NCBI GenBank assembly: GCA_004151065.3
Contig: NWUY0300022027.1
Location: 16,487-30,013 of the forward strand
From: Larix sibirica
Taxonomy: Eukaryota; Streptophyta; Pinopsida; Pinales; Pinaceae
Length of the DNA stretch: 13,527 nt
Direction: 5' to 3'
The notes under the pieces are model-generated. The model was not told the origin of the DNA and did no database searches. It saw only the letters and a list, made by a program, of their open reading frames with translations. Positions 1 to 9,077 of this stretch are shown here, in pieces. The position numbers and the translations under genes were made by a program. Every line of letters starts with the position of its first letter. The first letter of the stretch is position 1.

Positions 1-774
1 CAGAATCTTTAAAATGAATAAAACTGAACACTCCCAAAGTTATCATATCATATTTTCTTTCCACATGCCACCACACTTTCACTCATCAAAGTTGGTTGAT
101 GTTAATGCTTTACCTTCACCCTCCAGCATCATATGTGGCAAGGTCATGTATTTTCTGTTTTGTTAAATTAATTGTATCGATAGATATTTATATTTTAGAA
201 TTTGGGGTGGACTACCATCTATGTTTTTCTAGATTTAAAAAGGATGAGATAAATGTACTCTTCAAAATAGTTTTATGGATAACTAATAGCTAATGAATAG
301 ATACCTGTAACTCATATATGGACAACCTATTTAACTAAAAAAGGTAACAGATAGTTGAGGCATAAACAATTAATAATTGCAACTAAGATAGAGAACAAGT
401 ACCAGATAACTTGTTCATGACACTTGTGACCTATCGATGTTCACCAACCACAAATTAAGTAACTCCTAAATTAAATAACCTATTATACAGTTTCAAAAAC
501 ATTTAAAACACAATAAACATGCCACTAATTCTAATTCATATTGCATACAGAAATTAATGTGCATCGACATGGCATGGATGCATATACACTCTAAAATGCT
601 GACGCAACATCCCACTTATCATTTTCATACCATGCTCGGCCTGCCACAGCTAAGAGCATAATCTTTCGTTCTGTTTTTCCAACTGAAAAATCGACGGTTA
701 CATCCTGCTAGATTAGTCCAACAGAAATTAATACATAATTCTTTTCATGAATCACCCCACTGTAATCTGACCTT
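1..774. other. AT-rich 3' flank of the MYB gene, no gene seen
   Basis: This is the sequence downstream of the MYB stop codon and must contain its 3' UTR. No protein-like reading frame of recognisable family was found on either strand; the longest open frame (96-293, plus) has no domain-like composition. No exact AATAAA on the minus strand was found close to the stop, so the polyadenylation site cannot be placed. Confidence 0.6.
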
Positions 775-1955
775 CTAATTGGAACACCAGTCATTATGAG
801 AAACAGCTAAATATCTGCTGGAAGCCTTGATCGATGCGGGCTTAGAATTAAACGGCAAGCTGATACACAAATCGAGATTGATATCGGAGTGCTCTTCGTC
901 TCTAGAAGCAACCGATTCTATGGGCGAGGTTTCAGAGCTCTCGTCTTGAAATAAATCTGCTATTTCCGGCGTTCTCGGGCTCTGGAATGCCGGAATTTGG
1001 TGCTCCGGGGCGTGTAGAGAGCTGTGATGGGATTGGGGGTCGAGTCTCCTGCTCTGCAATTTCTTCTTGATATAGGTGTTCCAGTAGTTCTTTATCTCGT
1101 TGTCAGTCCGCCCGGGCAATCTCCTTGCAATAAGAGACCACCTGCACAGTTCCACAGGTCCATAATTCAAACCTCACCTGGTTAGGTTTAAATTAGCAAG
1201 ATCCAATAATATGCTATAGAAAATTAACAATAAGCAAGTAAGTATTCATATAAACACATACTTTATCCTCGAAACTCTAGGCTGAGAAAACCAATTCTTA
1301 ATGAAGATCTTTTGATCAAAAGCCACCACTCACCTCTTACTTCTAGGCCGTTTTACAATGAAATATATCAAGCTTTTTATAGACTTCGTTACATGCAAAT
1401 ATAACTAACAAAAAACTAGAACTACCAAAACCGTGTGCCCTAAACCACTTACATCCTTATTAATTGACTTATTAATTGAAGAGTAAAGATTAACCCTAGT
1501 TGAGATCCACCGTTCAACCCGTCTCATCAACTTTAAAGGAAATGAATTGAAGCAATAGAGGCGATGAAATTACTTACTTATTGCCGAGGCTGGAGTGGAG
1601 TTTGATGATCAGATCGTTTTCTTCCACGGAGAAGTTTCCACGTTTCAAATCGGGACGCAGGTAGTTTATCCATCGGAGCCTGCAGCTCTTCCCGCAGCGA
1701 AGCAGCCCTACAGTTGAAAAATATAAAAAAAGTTATATAGTAGAATCTCTTCTCTTCATCTCAATTTCAATTTCAGAAGAAGCCATTAATTCCATGGAAA
1801 AAGCAGAGGCGTGGCAAGAAACCTGCGGCGTTGGGAAGGGAACGCCAGCAGCCTTCCCCGTGCACTCGAATGTGGGCGATGAGGCGGGCATCTTCTTCTT
1901 GGGTCCAGGCGCCTTTGTTTGTATGAGGCTTCTCACAGCACGGAGATCTCACCAT
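775..1955 (-). CDS. R2R3-MYB transcription factor, subgroup 4 (EAR-type repressor), three exons
   Basis: The gene encodes a nuclear DNA-binding protein, probably a repressor of phenylpropanoid-type promoters. Manual splicing gives exon 1 at 1955-1823, intron 1 at 1822-1708 (115 bp), exon 2 at 1707-1578, intron 2 at 1577-1142 (436 bp) and exon 3 at 1141-775. Both introns are GT-AG and sit at the two positions usual for this family (phase 1 and phase 2). The exons total 630 nt, giving 209 residues plus TAG. The start [15 protein letters not shown] matches the family N-terminus; an in-frame ATG seven codons upstream is less likely. R2 (about residues 13-63) carries W17, W37 and W57. R3 (about 66-114) carries F70, W89 and W108. 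After R3 comes a weak C1-like motif ([12 protein letters not shown], 117-127), then an acidic Ser-rich linker and the C2/EAR motif [10 protein letters not shown] (175-184). The zinc-finger-like C3 motif seen in some subgroup members is absent, and the protein is shorter than many relatives. No frame break is visible. Family assignment is very sure; the regulated pathway is inferred from the subgroup. Confidence 0.94.
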
Positions 1956-2035
1956 GTTTACAGAGTAAAGGCGCAAGGGTGACCAATCAGTACGAATCTA
2001 ACGGAACGGATAGTTGGAAGGGAGTAAGATAATAC

Positions 2036-2042
2036 AGTAGGT
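2036..2042 (-). promoter_or_regulatory. AC-type MYB-responsive element (ACCTACT)
   Basis: Read on the gene strand this heptamer fits the secondary-wall/phenylpropanoid MYB consensus ACC(A/T)A(A/C)(C/T). It lies 81-87 bp upstream of the MYB start codon. A single match to so loose a consensus is weak evidence; the nearby second copy adds some weight. Confidence 0.4.
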
Positions 2043-2079
2043 ATGTGACTTGATCCTGTTCATTGCTTTTGCCTTGATT

Positions 2080-2086
2080 AGTTGGT
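2080..2086 (-). promoter_or_regulatory. AC-type MYB-responsive element (ACCAACT)
   Basis: This is a second match to ACC(A/T)A(A/C)(C/T) on the gene strand, 44 bp further upstream of the first and resembling AC-II. With the site at 2036 it could allow control by MYB proteins, including feedback by the encoded factor. This is inference. Confidence 0.4.
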
Positions 2087-2211
2087 GAGAATAAATAAGT
2101 AAATTAATCTTAGAAATTGGGTGAGGAGTGACACGCAGTTTGGTCGCTGGTGTAACCAGGCCCATCAATCCATATTTTAGGTATAGCTGGTGTGGTTATT
2201 TTTATTATTAA

Positions 2212-2460
2212 TGTGTTTTATTTTCTTCACAGGGGCTTTCCACCTCTTCCCAGAGAGCTTTCACACCTAACAGTGTATCTGTTTTAAGGCATCTGTGTTT
2301 ATTTTCTGCACAGTGGCTTTCCACCTTTTGCCTTCAGACCTAACGGTCTATCTGTTTTATGGCATCTATGTGTTTATTTTCTGCACAGTGGCTTTCCACC
2401 TCTTCCCAAAGAGCTCTCACACCTAACGGTCTATCTCTTTTATGGCATCTATGTGTTTTT
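2212..2460. repeat. Three-copy tandem repeat, unit about 75-83 bp
   Basis: Three head-to-tail copies are visible: 2212-2293, 2294-2368 and 2369-2451, with the start of a fourth at 2452-2460. Each copy has the order TGTGTTTATTTTCT..CACAG, GGCTTTCCACCT, a CTCACACCTAACGGT-like core and ATGGCATCT. Copy 2 lacks about 8 bp in the middle. It lies some 260 bp upstream of the MYB start codon. No coding capacity is apparent. Confidence 0.85.
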
Positions 2461-2606
2461 CTAACCAGAATGGACCCAACAATTTAGCTATCGACCACTA
2501 TTGTAAGATTTGTCGTTTTCGATATTTTTTAATTATTTTGTAGGTTAAAAACAGAAGAAATATGCCAGCGTACTCGGTGCATAGAAAAATATACCAACAT
2601 ACTTTG

Positions 2607-2698
2607 TGGAAAAAATTAGGTGTATATCCATTTTGAAAGGCTTGAGCTTACTTTTGGTGTTGGAAAAATTTAGGTGTATATCCATTCTGAAAGGCTTG
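2607..2698. repeat. Direct repeat of 38 bp, period 54
   Basis: The segment TGGAAAAA..TTAGGTGTATATCCATT.TGAAAGGCTTG occurs at 2607-2644 and again at 2661-2698 with only a few mismatches. A poorer related stretch (GTACTCGGTGCATAGAAAAATA) precedes it at about 2570-2591, so this may be the end of a longer decayed tandem array. Confidence 0.75.
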
Positions 2699-4150
2699 GG
2701 TTATTCTCTCAATGATTTGCATCCCAGCTTACTTTCTGTGTTTCTCTATTCCTCAAAAATTGTGGGGCCCTTGGAGATCCATTTGTAATCTGTCAGACAC
2801 GGTTAGACATGGATGGCTTTCCCATCCCATTGGCATAGTATAAGTGCTAACCAAAACGCTCCAATCCTCAGGAATTCGGTAGAGAAATAGTTGTTAAAAT
2901 TGCAATTTAGAGTGTTTAGATCGCAATTTCAGCTATCTAAGAAGTTTTAAAATTAGGCATTTAGTCTGGAAAAAACAATTACAATTGCTAAAAATTATAA
3001 AAATGATGAAAATAACAATTTCCAAAAACAATTTTAATCAGTTTTTAACCAATTTTGGAAAAAAAAAAAAAAACTATTTAGTTATCTTTTATACTACTCG
3101 TTGGGGGCCATGTGGACCCGTCTGACTCTTAATCTCATGCATACCCCTGTATGTGTTTTGCCCTACCATCTATATACTGTGTTTCGCCATACCATATGTA
3201 TCCCATACAACATGTATCCATTTCCCACGCCATGGTTCAATGTAAACTCTTGGCAAATTTGAAATTTGAATTTTTATAAGTTGTAACAGCTTAGATGTAA
3301 AATGTAATAAATATCCAGTAGATCGATGTACAGGATTTCAAATTTGAATTTGTAAACCCGCGGGTCTATACTGCTTCGTGCATTCGTGCATTGTAGCCAG
3401 CTATCAATGTGGTGGAAAGTCGATCAATCAACCTATTCAGAATGCTTACATATACAATTGTTGTATATTGTGTAGACTTCCTAGAGACGACGGGATCGAG
3501 CCGCAGAACTTAGTGTATACAAGTGGTAGCTTTTTTTTTTTAAATATGGGAACAGCAACTTCTCAATAACAGCAACCTCCCAAGGGTATATCCAACAGCC
3601 CGCAAGCCAGATATACTAGAAACTTGTGACTCAATAGGGGTCGAGATGTCCCGAGACCTTTTATTCCAGGGGAGAACCTCTGTCCTAGGGATCACCTATC
3701 CTTTGAGCCTTGTCACAACGGGCCAATGAGCAACCCTACCCCCCGTTTTACTTGCTTGTGAAAGTTTAAAAAAACCAGAAAATAAAGTCAATGATTTTTT
3801 TCAAATACCACTGATGCAAAATATCCCGATACTAGACATCTTCCCCATGGATTCTGACACTAGGCCGCCCATCTCGTAATCGGATATAACTTCCTTAGAT
3901 AGCTTCCTTGGCAGCGAAATCGGATAAATTCCTTGGCAGCAAAAGCCCCCACAAAGCCATCTAAGTTTATTGTAAATAATAAGTTAATAAAACATTTAAA
4001 TTATTTTATAATATTTTATAATTATTATAAAACAATCAAAACATTTCATAACTTAGGTTTATAATAATTTTTAATATAATAATTGATGAACTCAAACCTT
4101 GTTTCCAAATGTGGATATTAAAGATAACTCTGTTCTGGGGTATTATTTGA
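2699..4150. other. Non-coding stretch with simple-sequence runs and a short tandem repeat
   Basis: No gene was recognised here. It contains a run of 15 A at 3059-3073, a 26-bp near-duplicate pair at 3152-3177 and 3178-3203 (TGTGTTTTGCC / TGTGTTTCGCC), two copies of a TTTSAAATTTGAATTT block near 3260 and 3335, and a run of 11 T at 3531-3541. The segment 3480-3760 is less AT-rich than its surroundings and may be transposon-derived, but no domain could be read in it. Confidence 0.55.
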
Positions 4151-4547
4151 AGTATGAGACTGCTGAAAATGACTGGACACTTTATTTTGTCTTTCAATGA
4201 TCTTGTTTTCTTGTTTGATGGAGCAGTCAATTCGGGGAGTTGTGGGGGCAGGGGGAGTAATCTTTCTCAACTCTGAACACTTCTTTAATCTTCGTCTGAA
4301 ATGCAGTTTTGGTATAAATATGAGAGCTGAACTTTTAGCCTTATGGTGTGTTCTTCGTGTGGCAAACCTTTTTGGACTGGCACATGTTAACATTTTTGGT
4401 GACTCTCTTGTTACCATCAAATAGACTAGAGGCGAATATGATTTAAAAGTATTGAATTTAACAAATTGGTGCAATAGGATTCAAGCTGAACTGAAATCAT
4501 TACATCTTTACAGCACATATATCGTAAATTCAATTCACAGTAGTTAA
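4151..4547 (+). pseudogene. RNase H domain relic of a plant LINE-type retroelement
   Basis: Two adjoining frames give a plant retroelement RNase H domain. Frame 1 reads FDGAVNSGSCG (from 4214); frame 2 continues GAGGVIFLNSEHFF, then MRAELLALWCVLRVANLFG and NIFGDSLVTIK. Three acidic residues of the RNase H active site are visible: Asp at 4217-4219, Glu at 4329-4331 and Asp at 4401-4403. The C-terminal Asp region cannot be found. The two frames join at a run of five G (4244-4248) that is one base too long for the frame. A TAG at 4422-4424 stands where family members usually carry Trp, and the reading frame then resumes (TRGEYDLKVLNLTNWCNRIQ) to a TAA at 4545. No reverse transcriptase domain was recognised upstream. 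It is a broken fragment. The antisense open frame over 4118-4474 is only its shadow. Confidence 0.85.
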
Positions 4548-4955
4548 TTTTTTAAGATTTTGTCATCCCAAATTTAGGTAATATCACACCAAATTTAGGT
4601 AATATCACACGCATCTACAAATGTTTATATTGTGCTAAACCATGAACTAAACCGTGATAAATGCTCATGTATATTGTGTTTTTAATCAAAATTACAAACC
4701 ACGCAGAAAGAAGTTAAAGACTCTTTTAAATAGTTAATTTTTAAGATTTTGCTATCCAAATTTATATAATATCCACACCCAGAAAGAAGTTAAAGGCCTC
4801 CTTAATAAAATTAGAAACCCATCAACTAAACGGTGATATATGCTAATGTATATTGTGTTTTTTAATCAAAATTATAAACCACACATGAAGAAGTTCCAGG
4901 CCTCATAGCTAGCAAAATTAAAAACCGATGAACTAAACGGCGATTAATGCTGTAA
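4541..4955. repeat. Decayed satellite-like tandem array
   Basis: Related blocks recur in order. TAGTTAATTTTTTAAGATTTTG occurs at 4541 and 4731 (period 190). An AACTAAACSGTGATA..TGTATATTGTGTTTTTTAATC block begins at about 4637, 4815 and, cut short, 4921. GAAGAAGTTAAAGGCCTC-like blocks follow or precede each copy. Inside the first copy a short unit AAATTTAGGTAATATCACAC is itself doubled (about 4570-4610). Spacing is irregular, so the copies have diverged by indels. It begins at the last codons of the RNase H relic. Confidence 0.75.
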
Positions 4956-5032
4956 AAGTCAAATTTAGTTTACAACCAAGATATTTATGAAAACATTTTC
5001 CAACGTTATGCAAGGACGGTAAAGATATATTT

Positions 5033-5260
5033 TCACTTCTTTGCTTTCAATAATTTCATCACTTTTGGCTCCATGCTTACTACATTTGAACCTTGCTTTA
5101 GAATTCTCCAAAATGGTTTAAGATGATCATTTTTTGAGTACACGTTAGAAGGGTGAATTGGTCGTATATATGCGACCTGCAAATAGAAAAGAAGTTTGAG
5201 TTGTATTAAAGAATCAGAATTAGTAATACACTCACGAATGAACCATGTGACAAGTATCAT
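5033..5260 (-). other. Exon-like fragment of unrecognised gene
   Basis: On the minus strand a pyrimidine-rich tract and AG acceptor (5178-5177) precede an open stretch 5176-5033 of 47 codons ending in TGA. It reads VAYIRPIHPSNVYSKNDHLK, then PFWRILKQGSNVV and a basic end KLLKAKK. Just upstream, 5260-5236 is flanked by TTAG and GTGAGT as a 25-nt mini-exon would be, with a 59-bp putative intron between. In the frame that would join phase 0, the mini-exon contains a TGA at its start, so the model may be a relic or the true upstream boundary may differ. I do not recognise the family. It could be the last exon of a decayed gene or chance. Confidence 0.3.
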
Positions 5261-5490
5261 CTAACTAAAATAAACACTAGTCTTGTAATCAGTAACATTA
5301 TAGTAAACTAATAATCATATTCTTTAATATCTTAAAATAATAACACAAAATAAATACTTGATTATTTTTCATAAAATAAGAAAAATGGTAACCTTAGAGG
5401 AAGGGTTAAACTTAATAAAGAAATTGAATAATAAATACGATCATTAAAAAGCGAATATATCAAATATATTGATTTAAGTAATCAAGTATG

Positions 5491-5665
5491 AAGAGTTTTT
5501 ATGGAAAACTATTCATAGGCCCCTTGGAAATGGTTTATTAGGAGACATCTCATAATATGGAAATAAATAGAGTGTCAAGAGTTTTTATGGACAACTATTC
5601 ATAGGCCCCTTGGAAATTGTTTATTAGGAGACATCATCTCATAATATGGAAATAAATAGAGTTGA
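5491..5665. repeat. Nearly perfect tandem duplication, unit 86/89 bp
   Basis: The unit starting AAGAGTTTTTATGGA occurs at 5491-5576 and 5577-5665. The two copies differ by two substitutions (AAAAC/ACAAC and ATGG/ATTG) and a 3-bp CAT insertion in copy 2, plus the ragged junction. The high identity compared with other repeats here points to a recent duplication. No coding function is apparent. Confidence 0.9.
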
Positions 5666-7310
5666 ATGGATGTGAGGATATAATTATTCATTGGTTGGTT
5701 CAGTTGGGTTCTTTTATCCCAAGTTTTAACAAACATGTTGGTATCCATGCTAGAGTGTAGTTGTTGGTGTCCATACTCATGATTGAAATCTAAGGTTAGC
5801 GTCCTCCATTATTTGATTAAATTGTGGGCCTCTACCAAACTTATGCTTGATATTGTAGTTGGTATTTTTACTACAATTATTGGAGGCAGAAGACTCTTAG
5901 TACTATTGTTATAAAATAAATAAAGAATTCATAAATATCTCTATATGTAGCTTTCTCTCCATTTGGAGATTCACATGTGTGATCAACATACAAAGTTATG
6001 ATTTTAGGATTAGGTCAAAGGCTTTTGCAAATGTGATGCTTCCAATAAAACCTGAACAATAGTACATCACATATGGAATGTATGAAATGATTGTTTAAAG
6101 AAGCTACAAAATATCCAAAGTAATATATTCATTCCAAAATGAAATGAAACGACTATAAAATCCAATAATAGGTTTGATTTCCATAATTGTTGATAGGCTA
6201 TCTAAATAATCCTAGTGAATACAATGCATCCATCAAAAGTTGGGTAATCCATCAAGCAGCTAGGCTTTTCTTGAAAAAAAACATTAGATATAAAATCAAG
6301 AGAAGTCTTGAACCCAATAATGAAGATGTATTAATGATGAACTAAGGGAAGAACTAGAACCTTTGATTGATGTGTTCTTAACCTAGAAGTTGGAATGGTA
6401 GTGAACATCAACCTAGGTTGGATGTCATGGTTATCTTCTATATTTTTTTTAATGTCCAACCATTATAGATGAAAAAAAAAGTAATTAATATATTTATATT
6501 TATGAATACTCTCAACACCTATGAGTGATTATCATTCAAGTCGTTTTTCTATACCTCTAAATATGTAAATAATTTTATTTTATTTTATTTTTATTTTTTA
6601 TTTTTATTTTTTCTTCTTCTGATATAAATACTTTGTTAAAACTGTGTTTCCCATAGTAATTTTTGGAATGTGGTCTCTCAGCTTAACCCTACCCTCCCCA
6701 AGGGACAATGAGGGTCATTCTTTTTGTGATGGATTTTCCACCCAAAATGGCCTTTGGAGTAGGATTATAATTTGATATAGCAACAGGGGTAGGATTCACA
6801 TTATGGGTCTTTTGGGTTATGATATTCCATTTTTCCCAAGTAGGAGTATGGTGTATATAATATGCTCAGATATGATATATTAATTAGTATGTAATATTGC
6901 AAATCAGTAGTGAAAAATATAGATTGGAGTAAAATTATCTGTTTAGGCACTCCTTAGGAGACAAAGACAGATTGGAGTAATTATCTATTGGAGATGTTAA
7001 CTTTCTCTAATAACAAAATTATTTGTTCAGGCAGTCCTGCCAACCAAATTTCATAACCATGGAACATTATTGCTAGAACAAAGTTTAGAGAATCAAGGAA
7101 ATCAGGTTGATAAATGAGTTTAATATGATGCTCTATTAAATATGTAAGTGCATACCAAAACACAAATTCCATACCATAAATATAGGTCTATGAAGATGCC
7201 CAAAAACAAGACTAACAGTTTGCTTATATCTAAGATCAAAATATCCATATTTTTTTAATATCTATTTGTACATGTTGCATTAATCTCTTATTTCTCAACA
7301 AGGCCTTAAA
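5666..7310. other. AT-rich intergenic stretch, no gene recognised
   Basis: No family-like reading frame was found on either strand. The stretch contains an A/T simple-sequence tract (next entry). A short protein-like run around 6210-6330 (plus) was seen but could not be assigned. The signal-peptide exon of the mannanase relic that follows would be expected in this interval and was not found. Confidence 0.5.
6571..6613. repeat. (TTTTA)n-type microsatellite
   Basis: This is a stretch of T-runs of three to six separated by single A bases, with a TTTTA-like period. It is pure A/T and grades into a CTTCTTCT tract at its right end. It is simple sequence, common in plant intergenic DNA. Confidence 0.8.
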
Positions 7311-8132
7311 ATCGGGTTTGAATATACTCATCTAGCATATTTGATTAATTTTATTGTCAATGGGATCCCTCTATTTGTCAATGGGTTCAAATCTTATTGG
7401 TTAATGACTGTAGCAATAGATTCAACATAGAGAAATAAAGTTACCTCCATTTTGAAGAAGCAACAACTCATAGGCTCAATGTTTGCATGACTTGGGCCTT
7501 CAATGATGGCTAGTACAACTACAAGATTTTCCTGGTGTATATGATGAACACGTATTTCATGTTTTTTCATGGGTTCATGCAATACATCAAGCCTTCAAGG
7601 CCTTCACCAATTTCATTTGTTTCTTGAGATTTTATTTTTGGGTTTCTGGATATGTTGGCATTTTTTTCTTTTATCTAATTTTTGGGGTTGCTTTGGTTCA
7701 GGATCTAGAATTTGTGGTCTCTGAATCCAACAAGTATGGTCTTAGCTAATACTTATCCTCAAGTGAATAATTAAGTGAATTTTGGAGGAAAGGATTAATA
7801 TGTACAATGGGATCGCAATGACGGACATAATCTCAACTCTATTGATGATTTATTCACCAATCCCACTATGAAGGCTATTACAAGAACCATAAGAAGGTCA
7901 TTGACTGTATAAATGTTTGTTTATGTCTCATTATATGCAGAGGTTTATTTAGTGTTGTATATAGACACACATAGAATAATTTTCGTGTAATGCATATACA
8001 CACAAATCCAATCAAATCTGCATTCGACAATGCATTTTCTTGTAGACTGTACTGAATATAGTGAACAACATCAATGGAATAACTTATAAGTATGACCCTA
8101 CAATATTTGCACGGGAGCTCATGAATGAGCCT
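7311..8132 (+). pseudogene. Endo-1,4-beta-mannanase (GH5) pseudogene with intron borders kept
   Basis: Intact homologues are secreted enzymes that cut cell-wall mannans. Three consecutive exon remnants are readable. Exon A (about 7311-7560) shows FIVNGIPLFVNGFKSYWLM, then RNKVTSI, EEATTHRLNVCMTWAFNDG and PGVYDEHVF. Exon B (7702-7896) shows DLEFVVSESNKYG, VNFGGKD, YVQWDRNDGHNLNS, DDLFTNPT and EGYYKNHKK. Exon C (8046-8132 or beyond) shows [20 protein letters not shown] followed by FARELMNEP. That last motif holds the GH5 acid/base Glu, with Arg where relatives have Trp. Breaks are plain: in-frame TAG at 7428 and 7511, TAA at 7772 and 7796, two frameshifts in exon A and two in exon B. The borders between A, B and C keep GT and AG (introns 7561-7701 and 7897-8045), so this is not a processed retrocopy. 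The signal peptide and everything after LMNEP, including the nucleophile region, were not found. Confidence 0.9.
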
Positions 8133-9077
8133 CATTTTCCTTCATGTTGCAAAAATACTTGAAACAACTCTAAGCCTAGCTTGGCCAGCTAGTGGCTGAG
8201 ACCAATGTTGTCCATGATAGAGTCTACTAATTGGTGTTCATACTCTTAACTAGACTCTTCAGGTTAGAGCCCTCTTTTATTTGATCATTTTTCTATGCTT
8301 ACAATTATATATTTTAGTTTGTACTGTTAATATGGCTATAGGGGAGGTGGTAGGATGTTATCAAGGTTGTTAGAGATGCAGTAAAGTGTCAAGAAATATC
8401 TCTATTTGTTTTGAGTGAAGAAACATGAATAGAAGCATTGAAACCCTAGCATATTTATATTAGTGTTCCCATTGGTGCCTTTACCAAAATTTATTACGAT
8501 ACAATTAAAGCTAAAATAAGTGTCCTCTAAGGCTGGGCAGTAAAATATTTATCTATATGTGTTTAGAGTGGATGATGTAGCATATCAAAACAATGAACCA
8601 CAAGATTAAAAAACATATGGAAGTCAAGTTATCAATAATTGTTCCCAAATAATTTTTCATCAAATACCATCGACATTATATTGAAAATAAGGTAGAAGAT
8701 AAATATATAGTACAGAAAAAATAACCCCTAGTGTTATATTAATTTCTTGGTACCATTGTTGGCATGACATTTCCATTAATCCACAATATTGTGCATGATT
8801 TTGGTTCAATTATCATAGGGTAAGGTGCACAAAGGCTACATTACCTGCTTTACATTGGATTCTATCCTTGGAACTAGTGAAAGTCCCCTAAAGTTTCCCA
8901 AGGATTTATTTCAAAGGAAAGAAAATATTATAGATGAAATGAATATCATAACAATGATATACAATAAAAAAAATTGAAACAGGACCATAATTTCCAAAGC
9001 ACTTGAACAATAAAAAAATTCCAAAAGAAATCATAAAAAATAATCCTAATAATAATGACGTCACCTCCGTCATCAAC
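8133..9077. other. Stretch between two gene relics, no gene recognised
   Basis: Later mannanase exons would be expected here on the plus strand and later TOPLESS exons on the minus strand, but neither could be read with confidence. A plus-strand run near 8345-8560 looks weakly coding between stops but fits neither family. A minus-strand run NGNVMPTMVP (about 8747-8790) faintly recalls the corepressor segment that precedes the WD40 repeats; I do not call it. Confidence 0.4.

Larger units (their letters stand above)
1956..2100 (-). promoter_or_regulatory. Proximal promoter and 5' UTR of the MYB gene
   Basis: This is the sequence immediately upstream of the MYB start codon. It holds two AC-type elements (listed separately), a CCAAT pentamer on the plus strand at 1983-1987, and a weak TATA-like stretch read on the minus strand at about 2035-2026, some 75 bp before the ATG. 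The transcription start cannot be placed from sequence alone. Confidence 0.5.

Noticed and set aside
1733-1936. Second minus-strand frame over MYB exon 1
   Set aside because: It overlaps the true exon in another frame; only the MVRSPCCEK frame matches the MYB family and splices correctly.
1794-1982. Open frame on the plus strand over MYB exon 1
   Set aside because: It is the antisense shadow of the conserved R2 exon and has no family resemblance of its own.
4118-4474. 118-codon open frame on the minus strand
   Set aside because: It is the antisense of the RNase H relic; the plus strand carries the recognisable domain.
8747-8790. Possible further TOPLESS exon (NGNVMPTMVP) on the minus strand
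   Set aside because: It resembles the segment before the WD40 repeats only over a few residues and the flanking sequence does not continue the match.
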